Shown one piece after another: positions 7,575 to 17,091 of a stretch of 64,000 nt of DNA. The stretch is taken from positions 26,399 to 90,398 of the forward strand of contig DASXSF010000039.1 of the NCBI GenBank assembly GCA_036506155.1, written 5' to 3'. Within the stretch, counting starts at the first letter, position 1. Every line of letters begins with the position of its first letter. The notes beneath the pieces are model-generated. The model was not told the origin of the DNA. It saw only the letters and a program-made list of their open reading frames with translations, and ran no database searches. A program made the translations under genes and the position numbers. This stretch comes from DASXRA01 sp036506155 (lineage in GTDB: Bacteria; Actinomycetota; Actinomycetes; Mycobacteriales; Jatrophihabitantaceae).

Positions 7575-10025
7575 CTAGCGGACCGGCCGGTCGGCCGGCT
7601 CGTGCTCGCGGACGTCGTCCGACTCGCCCCGGCCTGACTCACGCTCGTCCGGCTCCTCGCGAGCGTCCGCCGGCGCTGCGGGGCTACGCCGCAACTTCCG
7701 CAGCAGGGCTGTCATATCGATCGGTCGTCCGGCGGCTCGGAGGCCCAACACGGCGACGATCGCCAGCAAGGCTGCCAGTTCGCCGAGCAGCGCGATGTTG
7801 CCGCCACGGGGAACGTAGCTGAATCGCACCGTGCTGGTACCCGCAGGGAGCTGGACGGCTTCGAAGGCGCCGTCGTACGGCTGGATGGTCGTCTTCTTGC
7901 CGTTGACGGTCGCGCTCCAGCCGTCGAAGTAGGCCTCGCGGCGGACGAACGTGGATGGATGCGGGCAGGTGGCAGTGAACGAGGTACGCGACCGCGCGGT
8001 CACCTTGCAACTGCCCGCGACGTCGCCGGCGTACGGCTTGGCGCCGCGGAGCCGGTAGATCACGGCCGTGGCCGTGGTCCGGTAGGGAATGAGCACGTTC
8101 GAAAGCCTGGCCGGCACGTGGTAGCTCGGATTGGCGATGACGTATTCGACGGCCGCGTTCTGGTATCCCGCCACATGCTGCTCGAACAGGGGAATCTGGC
8201 TGGATGCCAGTGCCGAGACGCCCAGGCGGTTCGGAATGACGCCCGGGGCCAGGGCACGATTGATGTACTTCTGCCAGACCGTGGGCTGTGGCAGGCCTGC
8301 GGAGCCGAGTGTCGCCACGTCGTAGTACGAGCCGTAGTTCGGGTCCGGACGCGCGTTCAGCGAATAAATACGGCCGAGATCCGACCCGTCGTCCGACTTT
8401 CGTGCCAGATCCTTGAGGAAAGTTACGAGTTGGGTGTCCGGCCGGTAGCTGCGAGCCGCGGAGAACGAGGGTATCGCGAAGAACAGGACGGCTTCCGCAC
8501 AGGCCAGGCCGACGGCGGCCCACGCGGCCGCCTGCCTCGCTCGCGGTCCGAGGGCGACTGCAGCCGCGATCACGAGCACGACGACAGCCGCCTCGAGGTA
8601 CGCGTAATGGTACCAGCGACCGATGCCGGTTCCGCCCTTGCTTTCGATCGCGCCGACGAGAGGAGTCGCGATCCGGCGGCACAGGAAGAGCACGACTGCG
8701 GAAAGGACCAGCGCTCCGCCGGCCCTGATGCGCCCGACCGCTCCACGCCGGATGTCGTCAACCCCGATCGCCACCAGCAGCACCACCGCCATCGTCACCG
8801 TCGGCGGCGCGTAGCGATAGAACGCGAGCTGCTTCATGCCGGGAATGAGGTTGACGGCGGGCGTCACAACCGGCACGGCGTACATCTTTGCGAGAGAGAT
8901 GATCGTCCACCCGAAGCAGATGACGCGAAGTCCCAGGAAGCGGCGGCTGGTAACGCCGATCAGGCCGAGCACAAGCCCGGCCGCGGTCAGATAGCCACCA
9001 ACGTTCGCCCAGACCGAGTAGAGGATGTTCTTCTGGCCCACGGTGGGGGAGAAGCCGATGTAACTAATCAGCGGGCCGTAGGCATAGGGCGTGAACTGTA
9101 TCCCCAGGGCCTGATGGCTGAGACCGATGCGCGAAAACAAGCCGGTGTGTCCGCCGACGTATGCACCGGCGTGAAGATACCCGAGGAACGCGACGAGTGC
9201 CGGCGCGGACAGAAGCGCGCCGAGGCCGCCACCAATCGCCAGCCGCCGTACGAAACGCAGCCGCTTGTCCTTGCGGGAAGATACGAAGCGCCATACCGCA
9301 TACGCCAGGGCGAAGAGACCGCCGAGGTACGTGACTTCCGGGAATCCAGCCGTAATGCTGCCCCAGATCGCCAACCCGAGCAAAACGTAGCCGCCGGTCT
9401 CCTGTCGATACGCGCGTTCGATTCCCAGAAGAATCAGCGGGATGAACGCGACCGGCACGGACGGGCCGTTCATCAACCAGACAAGTGAGCCGGTCAGCCC
9501 GAACATGGTGCCGGCAGCGGTCGCCGCGGCGCGCCCCATGCCGAGTGTTCGAACCAGCGCGACCGTCGACAGTCCGGCGATGAGCTCGAGCGCGAGGTGA
9601 TAAACGAAGAACCCCGCCGGCAGCGCCTGCAATACCAGGACCGGGAAGAAGGAGGCGCTCTCCAGGCCTCCGGCGAGCGGAGTGCCGATGCCCTCGAACG
9701 GATTCCACCAGGGAACGTGGCCGGAGAACCACTGGTGCAGCGCCTGGACGCCGAGTGCCTGTGTCGTGACGCCTTCGTTCGGATCAATCGTGTACCAGCC
9801 GCCGAGCGGTCCGGGCCCGGTGGAGATTTCGAGGTTGGCGCGCAGGATCTTCGGGTCGAGGTGCGTGTAGCCGATCAGGTAACTCGCATTGGCAACCAGG
9901 ATGGCAGCAGTCACGATGGCGTAGGGCCAGATGCGGCTGTCGACGCTGAGCCGAGAACGTACCCGGTCGGTCACGCCGGACCACCGTGGTCGCTGGATGA
10001 CGGGTGAAGCATCTAGCGTGACCAA
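7575..10025 (-). CDS. YfhO-like multi-span membrane protein (GT-C type)
   Basis: 816 residues with about twelve hydrophobic segments. The N-terminal extracytoplasmic loop contains VPWWNPFEGIGTPLAGG, and a C-terminal beta-rich domain has EAYFDGWSATVNGK and RFSYVPRG, the hallmark of the YfhO family (PF09586). YfhO in Bacillus is implicated in glycosylating lipoteichoic acid, so a GT-C-like role in adding sugars outside the membrane is plausible. The called start is TTG at 10025 with GGACGG upstream; an internal GTG (VTDRVRSR) is an alternative. It converges with the fusion glycosyltransferase, 7 bp apart. Confidence 0.8.
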   Translation of the reverse strand: MVTLDASPVIQRPRWSGVTDRVRSRLSVDSRIWPYAIVTAAILVANASYLIGYTHLDPKILRANLEISTGPGPLGGWYTIDPNEGVTTQALGVQALHQWFSGHVPWWNPFEGIGTPLAGGLESASFFPVLVLQALPAGFFVYHLALELIAGLSTVALVRTLGMGRAAATAAGTMFGLTGSLVWLMNGPSVPVAFIPLILLGIERAYRQETGGYVLLGLAIWGSITAGFPEVTYLGGLFALAYAVWRFVSSRKDKRLRFVRRLAIGGGLGALLSAPALVAFLGYLHAGAYVGGHTGLFSRIGLSHQALGIQFTPYAYGPLISYIGFSPTVGQKNILYSVWANVGGYLTAAGLVLGLIGVTSRRFLGLRVICFGWTIISLAKMYAVPVVTPAVNLIPGMKQLAFYRYAPPTVTMAVVLLVAIGVDDIRRGAVGRIRAGGALVLSAVVLFLCRRIATPLVGAIESKGGTGIGRWYHYAYLEAAVVVLVIAAAVALGPRARQAAAWAAVGLACAEAVLFFAIPSFSAARSYRPDTQLVTFLKDLARKSDDGSDLGRIYSLNARPDPNYGSYYDVATLGSAGLPQPTVWQKYINRALAPGVIPNRLGVSALASSQIPLFEQHVAGYQNAAVEYVIANPSYHVPARLSNVLIPYRTTATAVIYRLRGAKPYAGDVAGSCKVTARSRTSFTATCPHPSTFVRREAYFDGWSATVNGKKTTIQPYDGAFEAVQLPAGTSTVRFSYVPRGGNIALLGELAALLAIVAVLGLRAAGRPIDMTALLRKLRRSPAAPADAREEPDERESGRGESDDVREHEPADRPVR

Positions 10026-10194
10026 AAAGTGCCGTCCAATCGCCTATCTCCGAGGGCCGTCCTCATGTGCGCGTCGTAGGCGGCAGGACCACTGCTCGCG
10101 CCTGGGTGAGCAGGCTACCGGACGTAGGTCGGCGGTCCCGCGTGCAGGCCTGAGCTGCGTGAGTCGTACATGCCGGTCGCCGAGGCGCGCCGGG

Positions 10195-10200
10195 TAAACT
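10195..10200 (+). promoter_or_regulatory. Candidate -10 box TAAACT in a 211-bp divergent intergenic region
   Basis: The gap 10026-10236 separates the divergent YfhO-like and GT-C-like genes. TAAACT fits TANNNT, would place the start of transcription near 10207, and leaves a short leader with the ribosome-binding stretch GAGGGG before GTG 10237. No convincing -35 is visible. Nothing else was recognised in the gap. Confidence 0.35.
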
Positions 10201-10236
10201 CTCCCGGTTGATCTCCGCGGAGTATGCGAGGGGTGA

Positions 10237-11976
10237 GTGGCCGCCGAAGTAGTCGACGTTGTCCCGCGCACTGCGTCGCCGGCGATCGCTCGGGCGCCGC
10301 TGATCGTGCATCTGTCGAGCCTGGCGGTAGCCGCCGTGGTGCTCGTCTGGTACGACCGGCACGCGTGGTTCTGGGCCGACGAGTGGGACCTCATCAATCG
10401 GTCGCTGCACATGACGCCGCGGCTGATGTTCGAGGCGCACAACGCTCATTGGTCCACGCTGCCGCTGTTGCTGTGGTGGCCGCTCGTGTCGACGGTTGGC
10501 CTGCACAGCTACTGGCCGTATCTGGCGCCGTTGCTGGCCGTCCACCTGGGCCTCGCGCACGTGCTCTGGCGGGTGATGACCAGCAGCGGCCAGAACCCAT
10601 GGCTCGCCACCGGCCTCGCCGCCGCGTTCGCCGTGCTCGGTATCGGTGCGACGAACATCAACTCGGCGCTTCAGATCTCGTTCGTGGGCTCGGTGCTGCT
10701 CGGTTATCTTGCGATGCGCGTTGCGGACTGCGCGACGGCGACGCGCCGCGACTATCTGCTGTGCTGGCTGCTGCTGGTTCTCAGCACGATGTCGTCCGGC
10801 ATCGGTGTGGTGATGACCGTCGCGGCCTGTCTCGTGGCGCTCATCCGGCGCGGTTGGTGGGCCGCGCTGCTAACCGCGGCCGTACCTGGGACGATTTACG
10901 TCGTATGGTATGAATCGATCGGCCAGTACGGCAGTCCCTTGAACCGTGCCGGGCACGGCGATTTCGGGAAGGTGCCGCGTTTCGTGGTGGCCGGGCTCAA
11001 GAACGCGTTTGCGCGCCCGCTGCACCTTCCGCAAGAGTGGGGTTTGATCGCTTTCGTCGCGCTCGTGCTGTATCTGATCGTCCGGGCCCGGCGACGCGGC
11101 CTCGCGGATGCCGCCATCGCCTATGCCGCCATGGCAATGACAGTCGTGCTGTATGTCGTCGTCGCCAGCGGCCGGGCACAGGTGGGCGCGCTGTCCGAGG
11201 CGCAGCGATACGCCTACGTGTGTGTCGCGCTCTACCTCCCGGCGGCGGGACTCGCCCTGGACGCGGTGGTTCGGCGTCTGCGCCACCCCGCAGTCCTCGT
11301 CGTGCCCGTCTCCCTTGCGCTCGTGGCGCAGGAACTGTCACTGCTAAACACGACAATGGCCAGGCAAGCGCGCCTCACGCGAGCCGCGCGAACGACGACG
11401 TTGGCGGCGGCGGTCGTCGCCCGCGAGGATCCTTGGCTCGGCCCGCAACGGCCGTATTGGAAATTCCCGGACCTCACGATGAACGTGCTGCGCACGCTCG
11501 ACGACCGTGGGGCACTGCCCAGCCTGGCCGGCGTCACGCCCGAGCAGAAGCTGGCCGTTCGCTCCGTCGTCGAGGTGAATTGGTATCCAACGTTTGTTCG
11601 GACACGCGGGGTCTTGCCCATCGCGGGTACGTCCGGCGCGAGGGCCGTCCCGGGCGACGCCGGCTGCGTCGAGGTACTCCCGACCGGGCCCGAGCCGCAG
11701 GTGACCGTCACCGTCGGCTCGCACCCGGCGCTGCTCCCGGTTCGGGTCAGCACACCGGGCGAGGTCGAGCTGACGCTCCAGCTGCCATCGAGAACGGGCG
11801 AACAGTCCCTAGGCGGCGGCAAGGCTCAGGTGGCAACGGGGAGCACACCACCGCGATCAGCGCACGTCACCGCCGAGCAGGGCGGGACGTGGCGGATCGG
11901 TGTCCAGAACGTCTCCGCCACGATCGGTCTGCCAGCCGGCGGGCCGTCCGAGGTATGCGGCGTGTCTCAGCGCTAG
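10237..11976 (+). CDS. GT-C-like polytopic membrane protein, paralogue 1
   Basis: 579 residues; about ten membrane segments within the first 360 residues, then an extracytoplasmic tail of about 180 residues. After the first membrane helix lies FWADEWDLINR, an acidic pair at the membrane exit as in GT-C glycosyltransferases, followed by AHNAHWSTLPLL. The neighbour at 12129 has the same layout with FSADDWDFLIDR and GGHWSTLPIL, so the two are tandem paralogues. Start is GTG 10237 behind GAGGGG. Likely transfer of a polyprenyl-phosphate sugar on the outer face; substrate unknown. Confidence 0.75.
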   Translation: MAAEVVDVVPRTASPAIARAPLIVHLSSLAVAAVVLVWYDRHAWFWADEWDLINRSLHMTPRLMFEAHNAHWSTLPLLLWWPLVSTVGLHSYWPYLAPLLAVHLGLAHVLWRVMTSSGQNPWLATGLAAAFAVLGIGATNINSALQISFVGSVLLGYLAMRVADCATATRRDYLLCWLLLVLSTMSSGIGVVMTVAACLVALIRRGWWAALLTAAVPGTIYVVWYESIGQYGSPLNRAGHGDFGKVPRFVVAGLKNAFARPLHLPQEWGLIAFVALVLYLIVRARRRGLADAAIAYAAMAMTVVLYVVVASGRAQVGALSEAQRYAYVCVALYLPAAGLALDAVVRRLRHPAVLVVPVSLALVAQELSLLNTTMARQARLTRAARTTTLAAAVVAREDPWLGPQRPYWKFPDLTMNVLRTLDDRGALPSLAGVTPEQKLAVRSVVEVNWYPTFVRTRGVLPIAGTSGARAVPGDAGCVEVLPTGPEPQVTVTVGSHPALLPVRVSTPGEVELTLQLPSRTGEQSLGGGKAQVATGSTPPRSAHVTAEQGGTWRIGVQNVSATIGLPAGGPSEVCGVSQR

Positions 11977-12128
11977 CGGCGCGAGCCGACTGGCGCGAAC
12001 GCACATCCAGCACATCGCGAGCTCACAGTTGCCTCAGATAGCGTCCCTGCGCACCCGCCGAGCTCGACAGCAGCCTGGCCGAGGAGACCGCGAATGGTTC
12101 AGCCGAGCGCGATCGGCATTGTGCGCTC

Positions 12129-13871
12129 ATGACGGCGGAGGTACCCCTCGTGGTAGGCGCACCCGCCGATGGTGTCGAACCGTCCCCCGAGGTCAGCGGT
12201 ACGGCCACGGTTCTGGGATGGGTCCGGCGTCACGCACCGGTACTGACCGTCGGAGTCGAGCTGGCCCTGGCGGCCGCTCTTCTCAGCTACCAGAGCACGC
12301 GGCTGTGGTTCTCGGCTGACGACTGGGACTTCCTCATCGACCGCGACCTGTCGCATGACACGTTGCGAAGGCTGTTCGCACCACACGGCGGTCACTGGTC
12401 GACACTGCCGATACTGAGCTATCGGGCCTTGTTCCACATAGTCGGGCTGCGTAGCTACCTGCCGTATGCCCTCGTTGATATCGCCCTTCACATGGCGGTC
12501 TGCATTCTGCTGTGGTTTCTGCTGCGCCGTGCCGGACTCGGTTCCTGGATTGCCACGGGCGTCGTCGGCGTCATGGCATTCCTGGGCGCCGGGGCCGAGA
12601 ACCTCCTATGGGATTTCCAGGTGGGCTTCGTCGGCGCAGTGGCGTTCGGCCTGCTTGCATTGCTGATCGTCGACCGGGATACGCCCCGGTTCGGCAGGCG
12701 GGACGCCTGGGCATGGGTGGCCGCGATTGCGAGCCTGATGTGTTCGGCGGTTGGGCTGGCCATGTTGGTGACGCTCGGCCTGTTTGTGTGGCTGCGGCGG
12801 GGCCTACGAACCGCGCTCGCCATCACGAGCGTTCCGTTGGCCGCATATCTGGTCTGGTACGTCGCCATCGGCCATGAACACGGATCCATGGTTCACCACC
12901 CCGGTCAGTACCTGCAGATACCCGCGTACATGTGGACCGGTCTGACGGCCGTGTGGGAGCAAGTGTCCGGGCTACCCAATTCAGGCGCCGTCATATTGGC
13001 CGTGCTGGTCGTACCGCTCCTGCTCAGCCGTGCCAGGGACCGCCTGGCAAATCTCGCCATCGCCGGCGTCGGCGGCGCGGTCGCCCTCTTTCTGGTGATC
13101 GGCTTCGCGCGCGTCGGCCTCGGCCTCGATCAAGCGAAGTCGTCACGATATATCTACGTTGCCGCCGCGCTGACGATTCCTGCGGTCGCATGGCTGGTCC
13201 AGTCGATCGCGCAGCGTACGCAGGGCCGCGCTCACGTGGCCGCAGCTGCGTTCGCGTTGCTCGTCGCGCTTTTCATAGTCAACGGGATCCAGCTCGCGGT
13301 GAGCTTCGCTGACAAGCGAGTACAAGACCTGGCTGGCCGCAAAGACCGCCTCATCGCAGCGGCGCAGCTGGTGCGGTCCGGCGACCGAACGCTGGGAGGC
13401 TTGGTCGACACCATCCCGGGGCCGACACTCAGCGTCACGAACCTCAAGAATCACACAATTCAGGCCGCGATCCCGTCGAAGCCCGTGACGCAGCAAGGCC
13501 TGCTCGACGCGTCAGCTTTTCTCCAGGTCGGGGTTTCGAGGACCCCAATTCCCGGCGTACCGCCGGCCGAGGCTGTCCGCTGGAACGGCATCAGCGGCCG
13601 CCCGGCGTTCGTCGGCTGCGAGATAGGCACAGTTACCTCGAGCAGGCCGACTATCACGGTTCAGCTCGGCTCGGATGGCGGCATGATCCAGATGGCGGCC
13701 GGGACCCCGCGCGTCAATGTCGCGCTCGTTCGGGGCGGGCTGATCAGCGTCGCCAGCCAGCCGAAGGTCTGGCCCGCCTTGCCGTACTACATCGCGTCTG
13801 TCGCCCGTGACGCGCAGCTTCGCGTGACGTTCCGCGCGCCTGGCAGGGTCGGGGTCTGTACGGGTCCGTGA
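12129..13871 (+). CDS. GT-C-like polytopic membrane protein, paralogue 2
   Basis: 580 residues with the topology of its upstream neighbour: an N-terminal helix at about 35-55, the loop motif FSADDWDFLIDR, then HGGHWSTLP, eight to nine more helices, and a C-terminal soluble tail of about 170 residues starting near NGIQLAV. The acidic DD pair in the first loop is the expected GT-C metal or donor site. It lies 152 bp after paralogue 1 with no obvious Shine-Dalgarno before the ATG. Tandem duplication with strong divergence suggests different sugar or acceptor specificity; this is inferred. Confidence 0.75.
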   Translation: MTAEVPLVVGAPADGVEPSPEVSGTATVLGWVRRHAPVLTVGVELALAAALLSYQSTRLWFSADDWDFLIDRDLSHDTLRRLFAPHGGHWSTLPILSYRALFHIVGLRSYLPYALVDIALHMAVCILLWFLLRRAGLGSWIATGVVGVMAFLGAGAENLLWDFQVGFVGAVAFGLLALLIVDRDTPRFGRRDAWAWVAAIASLMCSAVGLAMLVTLGLFVWLRRGLRTALAITSVPLAAYLVWYVAIGHEHGSMVHHPGQYLQIPAYMWTGLTAVWEQVSGLPNSGAVILAVLVVPLLLSRARDRLANLAIAGVGGAVALFLVIGFARVGLGLDQAKSSRYIYVAAALTIPAVAWLVQSIAQRTQGRAHVAAAAFALLVALFIVNGIQLAVSFADKRVQDLAGRKDRLIAAAQLVRSGDRTLGGLVDTIPGPTLSVTNLKNHTIQAAIPSKPVTQQGLLDASAFLQVGVSRTPIPGVPPAEAVRWNGISGRPAFVGCEIGTVTSSRPTITVQLGSDGGMIQMAAGTPRVNVALVRGGLISVASQPKVWPALPYYIASVARDAQLRVTFRAPGRVGVCTGP

Positions 13872-13896
13872 GCGCTCATCCAGGCCCGGAGAGCCC

Positions 13897-14919
13897 TTAG
13901 ATTCGCCCGTCGGCGACGGCCTCGGTGATCCATGGGATGACCTCGTCGAGCATGTCGCTGAGCGACGTCGTGCACTCGAAGCCCAGCAGTTGCTTGGCCT
14001 TCTCCACCGACGGGATGCGCTTCTGCACGTCGTGCTCGTAAGCCTCGTCGTGCACGAACGTGAGCGGTGCATCGCCCTTGATCTTGCGCCAGATCAGCGT
14101 GGCGAGTTCGGTGACCGTCGTCGACTCGGCAGTGGAGATATTGAAGTCCTCGTTGCGCGCGGCCGGCGATTCCAGGCACGCGACGATGCCTCGGGCGAGG
14201 TCGCCGCCGTACGTGTAGTGACGTATCTGGTCACCATCGCCCAGGATGTGTAGCGGGTCCTGGCCCTTGACGACCTTCTGCACCAGGTCGGGCACCACGT
14301 GGCTCATAGCGAGCTTCACGTTTCCGGACGCGACCTCCGCGGCCCCCTGCGCGCGAGCCTCGCCCACGCCGACGCAGTTGAACGGCCGCACGATGGTGAA
14401 CGGCAACTGGTACTGGTCCCACGCCGCCCTGGCGAAGTACTCGACGGCGAGCTTCTGGAAGCCGTACGACGACAACGGCGGGGGGATCCGTCGTTCGTCG
14501 CCTTCGACCGAAGGCCAGTGGTGCGTCGACTCGAACACCATGGAACTGGACAGGTAAGTGACCTTCTGCAGCCGGCCCTCGGCGTGCGCCGCGGTCGCCG
14601 CGTCACACTGCGCGGCCATGATGCGCTCGTTCGCCGCGAGCAGGTCGTACGCGTACGCGTGGAAATAGCTGATGCCGCCGATCAGCGCGGCACCGGCGAT
14701 GAAGTGGTCGCAGTCGGAGAGCAGGTCGCGCAGCAGTTCGACGTCGCGAGCATCGCCCTCGACCAAAGTGTAATTCGCATGATCGTCGTAGGACTTCGTC
14801 ACTTTCCCGTACTTCGAGAAGTTGTCGAGCCCCACGACCTGGTAGTCACGACGCAGCAGTTCCTCGACGACGTAACCGCCGATGAATCCCGCGGATCCCG
14901 TGACCAGGACCTTTGCCAC
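13897..14919 (-). CDS. NAD-dependent sugar epimerase/dehydratase (extended SDR)
   Basis: 340 residues from GTG 14919, chosen for the upstream GAGAGGGGAAAA and the TAGTG overlap with the GT2 stop. The Rossmann motif is LVTGSAGFIGG at about 5-15, and the catalytic YxxxK lies in SSYGFQKLAVEYFA with the serine in TYLSSSMVF. RPFNCVGVGE is the usual nucleotide-sugar contact region. It likely interconverts or dehydrates a UDP/GDP sugar in the cytosol. It is the third gene of a translationally coupled operon with the nucleotide-sugar dehydrogenase and a GT2 enzyme, which points to a uronic-acid-derived precursor. Exact reaction unknown. Confidence 0.88.
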   Translation of the reverse strand: MAKVLVTGSAGFIGGYVVEELLRRDYQVVGLDNFSKYGKVTKSYDDHANYTLVEGDARDVELLRDLLSDCDHFIAGAALIGGISYFHAYAYDLLAANERIMAAQCDAATAAHAEGRLQKVTYLSSSMVFESTHHWPSVEGDERRIPPPLSSYGFQKLAVEYFARAAWDQYQLPFTIVRPFNCVGVGEARAQGAAEVASGNVKLAMSHVVPDLVQKVVKGQDPLHILGDGDQIRHYTYGGDLARGIVACLESPAARNEDFNISTAESTTVTELATLIWRKIKGDAPLTFVHDEAYEHDVQKRIPSVEKAKQLLGFECTTSLSDMLDEVIPWITEAVADGRI

Positions 14920-15674
14920 TAGCTGTTTTCCCCTCTCGACGCGAATATGCCGCGCAGCTCCTCGACGGTGACCCGCCGGCCGTAGGCGTGCCGGTACCAC
15001 TGCAGGTACCTCGGAATCCAGGCCCACATCTTGAAGTGCGACACGCCGGCATCGCGCTCCAGCCAGATCGTCGGTATCTCGGCGATCGGCAGGCCGAGGC
15101 GCTTGGCCTTGACGGTGAGTTCGAGCCCTATCTCGAATCCATGGCGGCTATCGATCCCGACCGTCTTGACGAACTCGCGGTTATATGCCTTGTACGAATT
15201 CGTGGCATCGCGGGTACCGACGCGTGCGAAGACGTGCAGCGACCGACCAGCCGCACGGGATAGCAGTCCCTTGAGCAGTGGTCCGCCGACTTGCTGCCCA
15301 CCGGGCGCGTACCGCGACGCCGCGGCCACGACGACACCGCGCTCGACGAGGCGGGTCAGGACCTCGATCTGCTCAGGGTCGTCCGAGCCGTCGGCCATCG
15401 TGATCACGACGACCGGCGCGCTCGCATGGTCGATGCCGAACCGGATCGCGTTGGCCGGGCCGCGCCCATAGGTATTGATCAGCGTCAGTAGCCGCGGCTC
15501 CTTCTTGGCGTATTCGTCGAGGACAGGCATCGTCGTGTCCTCGGGAAAGTCGACGACCACCGCGACCTCACACGGCCAGGTGACGGCTTCGAAGATCCGG
15601 TCCAGGCACGGAACGATTGCGTCCGACTCGTTGTAGGCCGGGATGACGATGCTGACCCGCGGCATCTCGGTCAC
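14919..15674 (-). CDS. GT2 family glycosyltransferase (DPM1-like, no membrane anchor)
   Basis: 251 residues. VSIVIPAYNESDAIVPCLD opens a GT-A domain; VITMADGSDDP contains the metal-binding acidic cluster, and NTYGRGPANAIRFGI matches the dolichyl-phosphate-mannose-synthase type. No membrane helix is visible, so it is probably a peripheral enzyme making a polyprenyl-phosphate sugar or adding to a lipid-linked glycan. GTG 15674 overlaps the dehydrogenase stop in GTGA, and its own TAG overlaps the epimerase GTG, so all three are coupled. Confidence 0.86.
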   Translation of the reverse strand: MTEMPRVSIVIPAYNESDAIVPCLDRIFEAVTWPCEVAVVVDFPEDTTMPVLDEYAKKEPRLLTLINTYGRGPANAIRFGIDHASAPVVVITMADGSDDPEQIEVLTRLVERGVVVAAASRYAPGGQQVGGPLLKGLLSRAAGRSLHVFARVGTRDATNSYKAYNREFVKTVGIDSRHGFEIGLELTVKAKRLGLPIAEIPTIWLERDAGVSHFKMWAWIPRYLQWYRHAYGRRVTVEELRGIFASRGENS

Positions 15675-16906
15675 ACTCGCACGCCCCGCCCCAGCAGGCC
15701 CCAGACGTCAGCCACCGGCTTGGCCGGCTGCAGCCGGCGGTACTGATCGTGGGGTGCGCCGATGATCAGCAGGTCCGACTCGTCCACAGTCTGTTCCAGC
15801 GACACAAGCTCAGGGTCGGTGGTGACGAACGGGTCGGTGCACAGCACCCGCCGGGCCCGGAATGCGAGGATGTGCTTGAGCTTGTACGACAGGCTTGCCC
15901 TGATGTCATCCGTCTGCGCCTTGAACGCCATTCCCAGAATGCCCACTGTCATGTCAGCGAGCTTGTAGTTGGCTTCCAGCTGCCGAACGACATAGAGCGG
16001 CAGCCCTTCATTGACCAACATGGCCGAGTGACCGAGAAAGTAATTGTTGTCGCTGAAGGCCCCGAGCTGCATCGTGTCCTTCAGCAGGCACGGGCCGGCC
16101 GCAAAACCGGCGCCGGGCAGGTCGCGCGCGCGGGGGTAGTCCTCTGCCAGCGCCGACCGAATCCGTTCGTAGTCCAGTCCGTGATCGTTCGCGATCATGT
16201 AGAACTGATTGGCCGCGGCGAACTTCAGGTATCGCCAGTTGTTGGTGAACAGTTTGGCGAGTTCCGCTTCCTCGGGATCGACATCGATGATGCGCTCGGT
16301 GAGCAGCCGGAAGACGTCCCCCGCGCGTTTGGTGGCACGCTCCGAACGCGCCCCAACGAGCTGCGGCAACGAGAACAGCTCCGTCATCGCGCGCCCTTCG
16401 GCGATCCGCTCAGGGCAGAAGGCGATGTCGACGTCGAGCCCTCGTTCGGCAAGCGTGCGCTCGACCTGTCTCGTGACGCCGGGATAGACGGTGCTCCGCA
16501 GGATCAGCAGCTGACCCGAGTGCAGATACTGGCTGATCTGGGAGAGCGCGGCCGGGATTGCGCTCGGATCCGGGTTGAGGTGCTCGTCGACCGGCGTGCC
16601 GACGACAACGATCAACGTGTCCGCGACACCCGCGGCCGCCGGGTCGCTCGTCGCGTACAGTCGTCCCGACTCCAGCGCATCGGCCAGGGCGGAGTCCGCG
16701 CCGTCTTCCCGGAACGGCATGCGGCCGCCGTTCACCATGGCCACGGCGGCGCTGTTGTGGTCGTAGATGAGCACGGACGCACCCCGGCTGGCCAGCGCGA
16801 TGGACAGTGGAAGGCCCACGTGTCCGGCGCCGCCAAGCACGACGACGTCCCAAGCCCGTGAATCGTCCAGGGCTTCACTTCGCGACGGCGACAGGTCTGT
16901 CGTCAC
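15671..16906 (-). CDS. Nucleotide-sugar dehydrogenase (UDP-glucose/GDP-mannose dehydrogenase family)
   Basis: 411 residues from GTG 16906, chosen for AGAAGGGGGA upstream; a longer frame to 16996 lacks such a site. The N-terminal Rossmann motif is VVLGGAGHVGLPLSIALASRG. The middle carries the family hallmarks NNWRYLKFAAANQFY and GAGFAAGPCLLKDT, the latter with the catalytic cysteine of the four-electron oxidation of a UDP- or ManNAc-type sugar to its uronate. The C-terminal domain has GILGMAFKAQTDDIRAS. It begins the operon that continues with GT2 and epimerase, so it likely provides an acidic sugar for the surface glycan. UDP-glucose versus UDP-ManNAc cannot be decided. Confidence 0.9.
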   Translation of the reverse strand: MTTDLSPSRSEALDDSRAWDVVVLGGAGHVGLPLSIALASRGASVLIYDHNSAAVAMVNGGRMPFREDGADSALADALESGRLYATSDPAAAGVADTLIVVVGTPVDEHLNPDPSAIPAALSQISQYLHSGQLLILRSTVYPGVTRQVERTLAERGLDVDIAFCPERIAEGRAMTELFSLPQLVGARSERATKRAGDVFRLLTERIIDVDPEEAELAKLFTNNWRYLKFAAANQFYMIANDHGLDYERIRSALAEDYPRARDLPGAGFAAGPCLLKDTMQLGAFSDNNYFLGHSAMLVNEGLPLYVVRQLEANYKLADMTVGILGMAFKAQTDDIRASLSYKLKHILAFRARRVLCTDPFVTTDPELVSLEQTVDESDLLIIGAPHDQYRRLQPAKPVADVWGLLGRGVRV

Positions 16907-17091
16907 ACCGTCCCCCTTCTGACTGCTCACAAGTATCGGGATAGCCTTTGGGATCGCGACGAACACTCGCCGACGCTCTGTAGCGAGCCGCCGCATGGAA
17001 GCTGCGCGGGCGCTAGCTTGTGCCGTAATGTTTGCAGCTCTGCGGACCCTCCCGCAGTGTCCATCTCGTCGAGTCTCAGCACAGGACCAGG

